Shown here piece by piece: positions 1 through 11,170 of a DNA stretch of 64,000 nucleotides. Origin of the DNA: Epiperipatus broadwayi. Taxonomy: Eukaryota > Onychophora > Udeonychophora > Euonychophora > Peripatidae. A program made the position numbers and the translations under genes. Location: assembly GCA_028023455.1 (NCBI GenBank), contig JAQFVV010012495.1, positions 2,573,711 through 2,637,710 of the forward strand, read 5' to 3'. The notes beneath the pieces were generated by a model. It was not told where the DNA came from. It saw only the letters and a list, made by a program, of their open reading frames with translations, and made no database searches. Position 1 is the stretch's first letter. The number at the start of each line of letters is the position of its first letter.

Positions 1-544
1 TATTTAGTTTATAGTTAAACAAAAATTTAGATTTATCTATATGCAATATATCTTCCTGACTTTATAATTTCAAAGATTTATTATATGCTACTTTTGTCAG
101 CTGTATTATGATTCAATTCTCTATATCGCCTAAAAATAATAATTCATTTTTAAGACATGATCTTCATTCCATTTATATTTTCATCTTACTTGCTGTTTTT
201 CTTCCTCTCATTTAGCAAAGCTTATACTATAGTTTGTCTCAAGTAATCTGTCTCAAATTTCTGTTAATGGTAATTTATAAGATTGTTGTTACATGTATGG
301 ATTATTTAATCTGTTATATTTTGAAATATGTTCTGCTTTTCTCTGTATATATGGATGCATTTTATGTTAGTTCTTTTATATTAGTCCTATCTTTAAGTCT
401 ATTATCTATCTAAAATACCTAAAAATAACTTGTTATGGTACTAAACCAGTTACTTTATGGATTTTTTTACATATTTTTTATTTTCAGAAAATCATCGGGG
501 ATTAGTTTTTTTATCATAAATATTTCCAGTTTATAAAATTAAAT
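1..544. other. AT-rich DNA, nothing recognised
   Basis: I see no coding frame, repeat family or inverted repeat that I can support. Short T- and A-runs only. Confidence 0.5.
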
Positions 545-925
545 ATTTAAATTATAAGGGATTTGAACACAGGCTTTCAAGCTCCCTTCAGCTATCAGCT
601 CTATCTTATACAACTGATACACATGACCACACACATGTGAAAAAGATAAATGATTTTCATTATCTCTATTTTGTGTTGAAGCATCACTCATCAGTTGGTC
701 CAGATCATCATCTCCACACACACATATATAATCAGTGCTCGGTTTATATTAAGATAGGAAATCTCCAAATTTTAATGGACAGGGTTCAATCTACTCCGTC
801 CTCCAACTTTCAGCCATCCACACCATTGAAAATCTAATGATGGAATGTGGTCAAGTGTATCGTTTGGAGATGGAGGATATAGCTAAAGGGAACTTGAAAG
901 TTAGATACCTTATAATTTATCTTAA
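545..925 (+). repeat. Family C element, copy 1, with inverted 3' end
   Basis: It starts with the family C end (GGATTTGAACACAGGC, then CTTTCAAGCTCCCTTCAGC) and continues through the shared blocks CATCAGTTGGTCCAGATCA, TTAATGGACAGG and CATTGAAAATCTAATGATGG. From about 847 the first end recurs in inverted form (GGATATAGCTAAAGGG, AACTTGAAAGT). The copy is therefore a head-to-head structure with about 80 bp of terminal inverted repeat. Open frames here are translations of the repeat. Confidence 0.8.
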
Positions 926-1164
926 ACTTCAAATATATAAATTATACTTACATTCAATCAAATATGAAAATTAAAGATTATAAATATATTTTCTTTTTTT
1001 GTTTGTTTATTTTTATCAATGTATAGAATTAAGATTAAGGGTGAGCTGATAAAAAAAAATACTGAAAATATTTGTATAAAAAAGTTTAACTCATAATAAT
1101 AAATCTCATAAAATTGCTTAATTGCCAAACAATCCTATAAGTAAATATTTAAACACATTCCCCT

Positions 1165-1285
1165 TCAGAGTTTTAGTGTAGTGAAGAACGCACGGAACCC
1201 AAAGTCCATGATCCACGGCTCCAGCTTCATTTCCCGTGCTCGAACTTTATGAACTTCCGAACAATAAATCATTCAATTACTTTTG
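1165..1285 (+). repeat. Family E tRNA-like SINE remnant
   Basis: It shares GTGAAG, CCATGATCC, GGCTCCAG, CTTTATGAACT and AATAAATCATTCAAT with copies near 19565, 20380 and 62655. If the exon at 1497-1731 is real, this copy lies in its first intron. Confidence 0.55.
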
Positions 1286-1496
1286 TATATGCATCTACTA
1301 ATACACATATAGACAATACATTATATATTTAAATTGCACATTTTAAAGATATATTGCATTTAAACACATCTATTTATATTTGTAAATATATTCTCATCTG
1401 AAAATGCAGGTATGAATGCATATTTGTAAGTACAGCATTGGCCGGCTTTAACATGTAAATATTAAAAGTAAAAATTGTAAAAAATAAATAACTTAC

Positions 1497-1731
1497 CTTC
1501 CTCTAAATAAGTTTTATTTCCTCGATAGAGACTCCACACGTACTGGGTACTATTAGCACCGATGATAACCCCTTCATTTTTATAAATATTATTAACAGTT
1601 TTAAATTGATTGCTTTTAGCAGTTTCATTAAATAAATTCGAATGAAATAGAATCTCGTTGTGAGAATTTTTTGTTTGAAATACAAAACAAACTTTTAAAA
1701 TTATTATAATACATCTTAGATTTATTAACAT
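1497..1731 (-). CDS. Candidate first coding exon of a secreted or membrane protein
   Basis: This is a partial gene: 78 codons plus one base, ending at a consensus donor (GAAG then GTAAGT at 1496-1491), which gives a phase-1 intron. The ATG at 1731 is the first one in frame. Residues 1-20 are hydrophobic after MLINLR (IIIILKVCFVF) and look like a cleavable signal peptide. Later residues include NKT and NST glycosylation sequons and the stretch VIIGANSTQYVWSL. That stretch resembles the first beta-strand of Sema domains (semaphorin, plexin and MET type), where a hydrophobic-IGA-N pattern precedes an aromatic strand. The Sema call is an inference from about 25 residues and is weak. The signal peptide, donor and upstream promoter-like motifs are what make this more than a random frame. 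The next exon would lie at lower coordinates or outside the window, and I did not find it. Confidence 0.42.
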
Positions 1732-1739
1732 ATTGTTTT

Positions 1740-1915
1740 AAATTATCCACCAGATTTAGTTGTTGGTGTAAAATGTAAAGCGATCGATTTATACCCATCT
1801 AATCCGTTTGTAAGCCATGTTGTGAGTCCGTTTAAAAAAAACTATAAAGTGCAGTTACATCTGAATATCTTTTCCGGTAGTATATTATTATTTATTATAA
1901 AGTCGCAGCCAATCA
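1740..1915 (-). promoter_or_regulatory. Candidate core promoter of the exon at 1731
   Basis: Read on the minus strand, an inverted CCAAT box (CCAAT on the plus strand near 1910) is followed by a second AT box (TTTATAATAAA) and then TATAAAT at 1793-1787. The TATA box is 56 bases upstream of the ATG, which would leave a 5' UTR of about 30 bases. The block also has more G+C and CpG (CGATCG, CCGG, GTCGC) than its neighbours. No experimental start site can be inferred. Confidence 0.35.
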
Positions 1916-1960
1916 GATCAGAGCTTATACTTATGAAGCGGTGAAAATTTTAATTAAAGC

Positions 1961-3599
1961 AAATTCGTAAAAAAAAAAAAAAGACTCGTTTAACATTTTT
2001 AATTGACGTATTAATAAAATTAATTATTTTGTTATTCGGGACAGAATTAAAGTCTGCGTAAATAAAATCTTATTGCGTAGATTTCCAAAAGTACAATTTA
2101 TACATATGCTACATACAAATAATTTACATCTGTGATATTTACAAGATTATTAATTCTTATTTCTAAATAGTTAATGTCTAGCACTAAACTTTATTTTAAA
2201 AAAAGACAATGGTCATCCCAAAACTTAAAATTCATGACTGATAGTTTAGTCACTTCTCAGACAAATTGCTGAAGAAGTTTGAAAAGTCTGGATCCAGCCA
2301 AGATTTAAAAAAGAACTGTGAATAGACCAATAGGCAGAATATGAACCCCCGAATTTACCCATCACGTGATAAAACATGCAGATTATTATGTGAAGCTCTC
2401 AATTATCTGTATAATATTTATTTTAATAAAGCAAAATAAATCTATAGATATTTTTCCAAAAGCTAAATAGAAATAAATTTCCAAAATTAATTAACAAGAA
2501 ATGCAACTTATTTTTAGTAAGAAAGGTGGCCAATAACTATGACGTAGGCCTGCAATAAGATAGAAAAGTTTTCACTCTGAATTTTAGATTTCCGCCAAGA
2601 TGTAACTTGATCTAAAGGACTGAATATAAATTACAATAAACATTTTACATCAGAAGTCCTTCAATTCCCAAATTGCAACACATAATATAATGTGATGATT
2701 ATAAGAGTATTTAAGTAATATAACATGGAGAAAAAAAAAAGCCACACAAAAACTCTATAGTTACCTTCCACAAAATTGAGTGCTTTATACAAACAATTTC
2801 CAAAATAAATAAATAAAATTATTAATCTTTAATTAGAAAATTAGAATACAATTTGTTTTGCCTGAAGAGTGATTAATAAACACGAAACAGGTCCTTAATA
2901 AGATAGAAAACTTTGCATGCTGAATCCTGTTACTGGCTTATATTTTGGCTTTATTGCTTATTATTTATTCTTTCTTATTTATAATATTTATTCTTCATAA
3001 TGCAATATATTTGTCTGTTATGTGTATAACCTAGGTTCATATCAGATCCGAATGAAATTGAACATTTTTTCAACAGACTTGTTGGTTTTTCCATTATATA
3101 GTTTATTTATAGATAACCCAACTAACTATCCACTATGGTCAGTAAATGAGTATCTAGATATTTTTAGCTAAATACCCAACTCCATGTCAGTCTGAAATTG
3201 GAAATTCTTGTACATAAAGATTTTTTCTTTACTGTTTCTCTATCAGAGATTGCTGGGAAAGTCTTTGCTTTATAGTATTCTATTTAAAAGTCGTTTTGTC
3301 TTCCTATATTGAAACAGTTACTTGATTCCAATGTGTGTCTGCAGCCAAAATAAGCTTCAAGAGATCCAAACTGCATCTGCTAGACAATGATTGGTAGAGA
3401 GAAATCATGAAAGTAATTGTACCCTTAATTCTTTTATTGTTAGCATTAGCAAAAAAACTGCCTTGTTTTCATACTTTATTTAAATATTTATAATTATTTT
3501 TTACACAATATTTATATAATAACAACAAAAGTATGTCAAGCATTAGTACTCGAGAGGTTTGCTTCCTGGCCGATGCTTTGACATATGGAAAAATATATA
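1961..3599. other. AT-rich DNA with a weak internal direct repeat
   Basis: Blocks at 2540-2590 and 2885-2935 share AATAAGATAGAAAA plus TGAAT and may be an old tandem duplication. No coding frame is supported. A hammerhead-like core at 2862 is listed separately. Confidence 0.35.
2862..2893 (+). ncRNA. Isolated hammerhead-like core without stem I
   Basis: CTGAAGA at 2862, GTG paired with CAC as stem II around an AT loop, GAAAC at 2884 and AGGTC at 2889. Position 7 of the hammerhead core is not conserved, so CUGAAGA is acceptable. The flanks (TTTTGC and CTTAAT) do not pair, so no stem I is visible. It may be a chance match or a decayed relic. Confidence 0.25.
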
Positions 3600-3815
3600 C
3601 ATTAAAACATCACATGATAATCATTTCATATGCTTACACATGATATTAATAAAAGCACCAAACTCTTCATACAGTAGGGCCACAAGCTAGAAACTAGTCT
3701 GGGGATGTTGGATGAGTAGGCACCAGATAGGAATTTTATGCATGAACTTTCTTGCATCCATTGATTATCTAAACTTGCACTTGGTGGCACTATTGTATGG
3801 AGAATTTGGTATTCT
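3600..3815 (+). repeat. Family B element, truncated and rearranged copy
   Basis: The left part (3602-3675: AAACATCACATGAT to CATACAGTAG) is the family 3' end inverted. It is joined at about 3678 to a plus-oriented part that begins inside the ribozyme (GCCACAAGC, then GAAACTAGTC at 3690-3699). It then runs through GGATGAGTAGGCACCAG to GGCACTATTGTATGGAGA. The CUGAUGA strand has been lost, so this hammerhead cannot fold. Confidence 0.75.
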
Positions 3816-4784
3816 TATTGTAAGTATACATTATTACAATTTTATAATGTTTTAAATTTTACTTTTAAAAATATATTAGCAAATCCAAACATAACATAAA
3901 ATAGAAAACTACAGTAGTAAAATTATTAATATCTTTTTAATATGGTACTCCACAATATTTGTAATATTCTAAAAATTGTTGATGCAATTTAAAATTTTAG
4001 AATGGAATTTGTAGATTTATGATAGCTTCAAATTAATTGATTCGCATTTTAAAAAGTATATTCACTCAACAAACATTTTGCAGATTTTTTCTTTTTAATT
4101 ACATGAACTGACTTTCCTTCGCACTGTCTAATCAGAAAAAAGCTTAAGCTTCTCATTATGTCTTTCTTTTTATTATTAAGATTTCTACATTTTCAAGGTT
4201 GAAATATAACTTTTAAGAATATTTTTTGTATGTAATACTGTATTTCTAATAAATCAAGACCAATTTATTAAATTTTAATACAGAATAAAGGTTCAATATT
4301 AAAATCAAATGTTGAATGACTATAAAAATTGCCACCAAAGGAAACTATGAGCATGTTTTCACTAGTTTTAAGCATTAAGAATTTAATTATATTTGCTTTT
4401 ACAAATATTTAAGTATAGACATTTTTATTTAAGTTATATTCTCTCTATTTAATTTACTAGTGCAGTATTCATATGTGATTTTAAACAAAAGGGAATTACA
4501 GCCTATACATATGTGCTGTAATATTATTTTAATATCCTAATGATGTTTTATTGAGTACAAAGGATACTCTCAAATCAATGCACAAGATAGAGGCTTTGAA
4601 AAAATTAGAGCAGCCATCTTGTCTTTATGCATAAATTCACTTATATAAGACAATCTAAAGCATTTTGGGATGAGAGTACAAAGGTCTTCCATTAATCACT
4701 TCACATCCATTAACTTTATTTTATCTATTAACAGTCACAAAATCTCCAATTTACTGCCTGTTAATATTATAAAATATTAGAATC
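3816..4784. other. AT-rich DNA, nothing recognised
   Basis: No repeat shared with the rest of the window and no supported frame. Confidence 0.45.
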
Positions 4785-5000
4785 TATGTAACTTTCTATT
4801 TCAGGCCAGAAACATCTGAAGAAGAAGGGAGAATAATACTCTCAAAACATTGTGTATGTATTAACCTGCATGCTATTTCTAATAGTTGAATATTTTGGAA
4901 TATTTAAGTTAAATTTTTTTAAAGACATTCAATACTCATGTTAGATGGTGGAAATAGTCCAATATATAAATACAGTGAAAACATCATCATCACAAACCTT
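4785..5000 (+). repeat. Family A half-copy
   Basis: It matches the right half of the family A palindromes at 15117 and 41225: GAATAATACTCTCAAAAC, ATTAACCTG, GACATTCAATACT, ATAGTCCAATATATAAATAC and CACAAACCTTCAGG. It contains CTGAAGA (4816) followed by a GGGAG/CTCTC hairpin and AAAAC (4844), a degraded hammerhead-like signature. Confidence 0.7.
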
Positions 5001-5067
5001 CAGGAAAACATTGCTTCCATTTTCTTTTTATCTGTAAATTTTAAAGAATCAAAAAAATATAGTTGCT

Positions 5068-5278
5068 ATGACTAATATGTACTTATTCATCACCTATCCA
5101 TATAATTTACCTCTCTATTTATTTAGCTATCGTTTTCTATTTGTTTATCTATTTGTCCACATGTTTGTTTATCTATTTATCCATCAATCTCTCTCTAACT
5201 GTTTATCTTTATATCTGACTTTGTCTATTTATTTATTCATCCATCTAAATTTATCTATTTATCTAGGCATTATTGCCC

Positions 5279-5371
<93 letters not shown>

Positions 5372-5372
5372 C

Positions 5373-5418
<46 letters not shown>

Positions 5419-5449
5419 GTCTATCTATTGATCTATCCATATATACATG

Positions 5450-5524
<75 letters not shown>

Positions 5525-6215
5525 ATATATATATATATATATTTAAATGTCTGTTCAATCTATTCATTATTCTTTCATTTTTTATCCTGCTATCTAAAAC
5601 CTGTCTTGTTTGCATTTTGAGTAAGGATTTTAATCTATATACATATTGGTTATTCACATTATCCATCTAATATTTATTTTTCTAGCTATCTATTGATTGT
5701 CACCTCTTAATAATTTATTTATTAACTTATATATTTCCCTATCTATTTGACTGTCTTATACTTAATTCTCTACCTAACTATTTTTGATCTGTTTGTCAGC
5801 CATTTGGCTGAAGATTATATGACTCACCTATCAATTTATTTTTCAAATGATTTACTTATCTATCCATTTCAATTCTGATTTCATACTTAGCTTTTTACTT
5901 GCTTGCCTAATTATATATAATTATATGGCCATTTATTTAGTTGTCTATTTATTTGCTATTTAGTTATCTATCTATTTGTGAATAAATTTATCCATTCTTT
6001 TATCTAACTCTCTTTGCCGAAATGACTGATTGCCTAGCTATCTAATCTATTTTGTCCCTATCCCTGTTTGCCTATCTTTCAATCTACAAGTTACCTACTT
6101 GTCAACATAATAATACTTTTATTTATTTCTACCCATTTGTCTATCCATATTTTTATCTAATCATTTATGTGTCTGTCTTTCTTTTCTTTGTCTATTCATA
6201 TAGTCATTAATCTAT
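5068..6215. repeat. (CTAT)n tetranucleotide array and decayed flanks
   Basis: Nearly pure CTAT repeats run from 5277 to about 5417 and from 5451 to 5521, then turn into TA dinucleotides. The 200-codon open frame over them (SIYL repeated) has no coding meaning: a stop-free 4-bp repeat translates as a 4-residue cycle. From 5546 to 6215 the DNA is still rich in CTATCTATT-like words, which suggests an old expanded array that has mutated. Confidence 0.9.
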
Positions 6216-7379
6216 CTGCCTACATAAAAAAAATTCATAAGTTAAATTTAATATTTTTAATACTAGAGTTGCGACTGTAAAAAAAAAAAAATATTATAAA
6301 TATTATTTATTTTATAAACCGTAGTTTCTCCGTCTTATTAATTTGTATATTCATGAATGCAAATATTCTGCATATGTAAGTTAATACATAAAAAATCCAG
6401 GACTTCAAATGATATGGACGAACTCATCTAAATCCATGTTTGCTAAGCATTTCGGGAAGGGAGTGGCGGTCATTTTGAATTTAATGCTTCTATTTTACAT
6501 ATAGAAAATGTTGCCAAGAGAAAAGGAATTAAAAAAATTAATTTTATAAAGAGGATAAAGAATCTTATTAAATTAACAATTATGTTGGTATTTGTAAACA
6601 AATTAAAGATTTTCTCTGACATTTAATAAATATGCAAATTAATCGAATGTTGAAATTTGCTTTTAAGTTACTGTAGAAAGGGAACACGCCATATGTAAAT
6701 TAATCTAAGGTTGATCAGGAGACTATGCTAATGAAGATGACAGACTTTATGTAAATTGATTGTAGCAATAAATTTATAATATTTTAAATGTTTATAGTTA
6801 TATCTAGTTCTCATTTATACAGAGAACTTAACATACATACCTATTTAGATATAAACACCAGATTTGAAAATTCTATGCGTATAAGTATGAGTGCGTGTGT
6901 AATTTATGGTTCTACAAAAAATGTAGCAAATTTTTATTTACTTGATAATTAATATTAATTAAATAGAGATTCAACTCAAGTATGTAATAGAAGAGTAATC
7001 GGAGTCTATATAATAACAGCAAAATAAATAAAGCAAGAATTAACTAGGTTAGAGTGTGTGTAATGTTATGTGCTGTTCGGTATTAATAGTTAAACGAATT
7101 AAATATACATATATATATATATATTTAAAATAGTTTAATTAACTAAACGAATTAAATAAATATATTGAAAAAATTATATCGAATGTGATGAATATATATA
7201 TATATATAACAGAAATCAAAGTAACTGTCTTCAGCATGACAAAAGTTTCTACTACTGTTGTCTTAAATACCAATGTAATTAATGCAAACTCTATAAATAT
7301 GATTAAATATTCTAGCACGTATATGTAACACATTTTCAAATATATACAATAATGTTTATTATACTTTACACTTGATACA
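6216..7379. other. AT-rich DNA with short TA tracts
   Basis: TA dinucleotide tracts at about 7106-7124 and 7193-7208. Nothing else recognised. Confidence 0.45.
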
Positions 7380-7765
7380 TTGGCGCGGTGTAACTATTAA
7401 GGTAAGGAATTTCAAGTGCCCTTCTAGGTTTACTTAACATTTTCGTAGGTAGGTGGCAGTTTCAGCTATTCTGTGACAACTTGCCTCATGTCTGGTTTAT
7501 GATCTAGCAGTTTCCAGTTTTACATAAACTTACCTCACTGCTTTAGCCATTTAATGGACAATGGGGTGTACTGCCACTCAGCTCTGACAATAATTTTGTT
7601 GTTGTCCACTCTTTACCTCCAAATGGACTGCCTATTTATAGCCAGATTCTCTTACTGAATATCGGCACCTATTGGCTGTTGCTGCTATTGGATATATCTT
7701 ATCTGTTCATATATCCATTGATACTATGATAAATGTTCAATCCAGTCAAGATAAGATGGACTAGT
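7380..7765. other. G+C-enriched segment of unknown nature
   Basis: It is visibly richer in G+C than its flanks (GGCGCGGTGTAAC, GTAGGTAGGTGGCAG). I found no second copy in the window, no open frame longer than about 40 codons and no inverted repeat. It could be an old transposon fragment or a conserved noncoding block. Confidence 0.3.
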
Positions 7766-7894
7766 CCATTACTTGAAAGTAAATTAAGTTATAACAACTT
7801 CTTTTCTTTCAAAAAGACACATAACATTACTCACTATGTGATTATTTTGATAATCTAATATTAATTAATAAATATATTTTTAAAAACTCAAACT

Positions 7895-8160
7895 TTATTT
7901 ATCTGAATACATTCAGATATTACTAATAGTACACTCATTACTATATAACACAACATTTGGAGTGTTATTACTTTCCTCTCTTCTTCAGATATTGATGGCC
8001 TGATTAGTGACAATCCTATCAAGGCAATTGAACCTGGGACATTTAGACTCATAAATGTTGGATTTAAGACAGTGCTCCCACCAATTAGTCTGTTCTATCA
8101 AAGGATAGGTAATAGAAATTTCACATACTTATCTACGAGAGTTCTCCTGATATCTCCACT
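7895..8160 (-). repeat. Family A half-copy
   Basis: It matches the left half of the palindromes at 15117 and 41225: GTTATTACTTTCCTCTCTTC, TTCAGATATTGATGGCC, TTAGTGACAATCCTATCA and TGAACCTGGGAC. The CTGAAGA-type motif lies on the minus strand (TCTTCAG at 7981-7987). Confidence 0.65.
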
Positions 8161-9029
8161 TTTTTCTTAAGGACAAAGCTAATGAGTGATTTCAAACATT
8201 ATGTTTGTCACACTAATTTAACATATGCAGTTATTTTCCATTGTCAAGTAACTTTGTTTTTTTCTCTCTAATATTTTTATCTTTTTCCAATCAAATATAT
8301 GTTTATTAGCACATTTACCATATGCTACTTTAAATATATCTGCTTTTTTCATTCCCAACCATCACTTTGGGTTCTTTTAATCACTTTTCAATGGGGTAAC
8401 TAGTTTCAACAATCATTCCATGTTATCTAAAAGGGGAAAAAATAAATGAGATGATGTAGTCAGTTAAAATACATTGTACATGATGGATATCAAATTTGAA
8501 TATCATATAAATTAAAAATTGGGAAAGGGAAATAATTTTTGTTCCTGGAAAGCAATGTTTAAAAAAGTCACAATCATGCAAAAAAAAAAAAATCATTAGA
8601 AATGATCAAAAATAGTTTAGATGTTTTTGGAAAATCACAAATCAAAAAAGATTTATGAAGAAAATAAGACCGAGTTTTAGAAATAATAAATTTAACCATT
8701 AATATTGCCTTGTGGAACTATCAGCATTTAATCAGGCAGAAGATAAAAAAATAGAACCATAAAATAAAGGTTTAAATATAGAATGCTTTTTTTGTTAAAA
8801 CTATGGGTTAGATTAAATAAAGTTAAAAATATCATTTATATAAATGAGTAATTATTACGTAAAACATAAGTTTTTAAATTTTATTAAAGTTTTAAGCTAT
8901 TTTATAAAAGTTTCATGGTATATTTTTAAAGCGTGAGCGATATATCAGAGCTATTTGAAAATTTCTAAGTAATAAAAATGAATATTATTAATAAAATAAA
9001 TGAATAGTTTTATTTCTCATATGTTCATA
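8161..9029. other. AT-rich DNA, nothing recognised
   Basis: Poly-A and poly-T runs, including A13 at about 8579. No supported gene or shared repeat. Confidence 0.45.
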
Positions 9030-9276
9030 AGAAATTGGAGTTCTTGAGAAGTATGAGATAAGAAATTGGAATTCTTGAGAAGTTTGAGATAAGAAATTGG
9101 AATTCTTGAGAAGTTTGAGATAAGAAATTGGAGTTCTTGAGAAGTTTAAGATAAGAAATTGGAGTTCTTGAGAAGTTTGAGATAAGGAATTAAAGTTCTT
9201 GAGAAGTTTGAGATAAGAAATTGGAGTTCTTGAGAAGTTTGAGATAAGGAATTGGAGTTCTTGAGAAGTTTGAGTT
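9030..9276. repeat. 31-bp minisatellite, about 8 copies
   Basis: The unit contains GAGATAAGAAATTGGAG followed by TTCTTGAGAAGTTT. It repeats about eight times with few differences (GGAGTT or GAATT, AAG or AAGG). The open frame on the minus strand is produced by the repeat. Confidence 0.92.
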
Positions 9277-10435
9277 CTGCCAGAACTGGAATCAACCCAA
9301 GAATTTCATCCTCAAGAGTCCAACACTCTTTCATTGCAATAAAAACTGCAGGCCAATATTTTTATTTATTATTCTCTTAATATTGCGAATATTATGAAAA
9401 TAGGTTCATGATAATAGGAGAATTTCAAAATCCAAGTTTTTAAAAAAAAAAACAACAAAAAGATTATTTGATGCCAAAACATTTTTTAAAAGATATTTGT
9501 TGCTCAGAAATCCATTTTATTCTGTTCTTTTGACTATTATTCATTAAGCCATCTATAAGAATGATCTTATACAGCTTTTTAAAAAAATATTTTTATCTTC
9601 ATAGGCTTTATTAGATTTATATCAAAGGATAATCCATCTTAAAGAGGTAAAAGTCTTCATTTATGTTGAAAATCCAACATTCAACATCATTAAAGTTTAT
9701 AATGGAATTAACTATTTTAACTAACAATAATAGGATATTTATTGTTTTTGTTATATAACTATACTTAACAATTCCTTGTCCTGGCAAGGCAGTGATATCT
9801 CCTATTAATGTTTCAATCACATATATCTTTACATATCTAATTGCCTGTAGAAATATATTTTCTTAATTAATTACTTAATACTAATCATTTGTAATTTAGT
9901 TTCTTTTTTTAAAAAAAAAACAACTTTAAGATTATTATAACATATATTTAAAATTTAAAAAAAAATCAATTAATAAAGTATGTAGAATTCATTAACAAAA
10001 AGGCTATTCGTGTGTTTTTGGAAGCATGTGAGTAAACTGAGAAAGGCATGTGATGTTATTAGTATTAATCTTCTTAGACAAAGGGTAAAAGAATCTTACA
10101 GTTAGTATAAAAGGAGGTTTCTTAAATATATAAAAACAGACTTGTGTCAGACCTATATAACAATACAAGCTTATGAGTTTTAAGGCAAAAACTTTAAAAC
10201 TTTTTGCATTTTAAGCTATTGGCTTTAATAATAGAAAGGAAGAAAATGTAACTGCTAAAAATACAACTGTATTCCCGAGTCCTCGTTGATAAAGATAAAA
10301 CCAAAAAAGAGTTTCGTGTTATGGATATCCTGGCTTTATACTACCTAGTATCCAGGGATTGGAGAGGTACCAGTCCAAATTTAAATTCATTGTAAATAAA
10401 GTATTATTTAAAATGAAAAATAAAATAGAATTTTA
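9277..10435. other. AT-rich DNA, nothing recognised
   Basis: No shared repeat. Short open frames such as the one at 9617-9820 (minus) show no family resemblance or splice context that I trust. Confidence 0.45.
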
Positions 10436-11170
10436 AATTAAAACAGGTAAAACTCTCTATACGTATTGCCACTCAGTACAAGCCAGAGTAATCAATGGAT
10501 GCCAGAAGGCTTGTGCATAAAATCCTCACCTAGTGCCTACTCATCCAATATCCCCAGACTAGTTTCTGGCTTATGGTCTTCATCAGTGAGGATGCGCAAG
10601 TCTTCTGGCATCCCTTGATTACTCTGGCTTGCACTGAATGGCAATACATGTAGTTTTGCCTGTTTTAATAACAGTTATAAGCAAGCATAAGAAATAGGCA
10701 ATCATGTGATGTTTATTGGCTTAAAATCAATCCTGCCTAATAGGATAATGGTGGCTATGGTTATTAAAGAACCAAGGACACCAAAATGTATGGGTACTGA
10801 ACCGAATTCAGACCTATATGACTATATAAGTTAATGAGCTTGGATTGAAAATATTATGGGATTTTCAATTTAAGACATAGTTTTGTAGTTAAGTAGAGAT
10901 AAAAGGTGGGTGCTGGAGGGTTGCATTAGATCCTAAGATCTAGGTGCAGTGCTCTCAGATCCAAGGCTCCTCACTGTTGAAAGCCAGAAACTAGTCTGGG
11001 GATATTGGATAAGTAGGCACTAGTTGGGGATTTTATGCACAAGCTTTCCAGCATCCATTGATTACTCTGTCTTGCACTGAGTGGCAATACATATAGAGAG
11101 TTTTGACTATTTTAATAACAGTTATAAGCAAGCATAAGAAATGGTGATCATGTGATGTTTATTGGCTTAG
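10436..11170. mobile_element. Family B hammerhead element, head-to-head copy
   Basis: A minus-oriented arm (10440-10592) meets a plus-oriented full-length arm (10599-11163). The arm ends share GCCAGAGTAATCAATGG / CCATTGATTACTCTG, TGTGCATAAAATC and AAACAGG / CCTGTTTTAA. The plus arm carries the family interior: GCCTAATAGGATAATGGTGG, CAAAATGTATGGGTACTGAA, CATATGACTATATAAG and GGAGGGTTGCATTAGATCC. The minus arm holds a core-complete hammerhead. The plus arm has a broken one at 10974: CTGTTGA, a shortened stem II, then GAAACTAGTC. Confidence 0.8.
10551..10592 (-). ncRNA. Hammerhead ribozyme, family B
   Basis: Read on the minus strand: stem I strand UCCUCA (10592-10587), CUGAUGA (10586-10580), a 13-nt stem II region, GAAAC (10566-10562), UAGUC (10561-10557) and stem I strand UGGGGA (10556-10551). 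Stem I pairs over six positions with one G-U. Stem III is A-U plus C-G with a two-base loop, or a palindromic CUAG dimer interface. Stem II is weakened (GAC against GCC). All conserved core residues are present. Confidence 0.7.

Noticed and set aside
5068-5670. 200-codon open frame, the longest in the window
   Set aside because: It is the translation of a CTAT tetranucleotide array (SIYL cycle), not a protein gene.
9030-9276. CRISPR-like array
   Set aside because: Head-to-tail 31-bp units without spacers in animal DNA; a minisatellite.
9146-9334. Frame with LLKNSNFLS-like repeats
   Set aside because: Produced by the 31-bp minisatellite.
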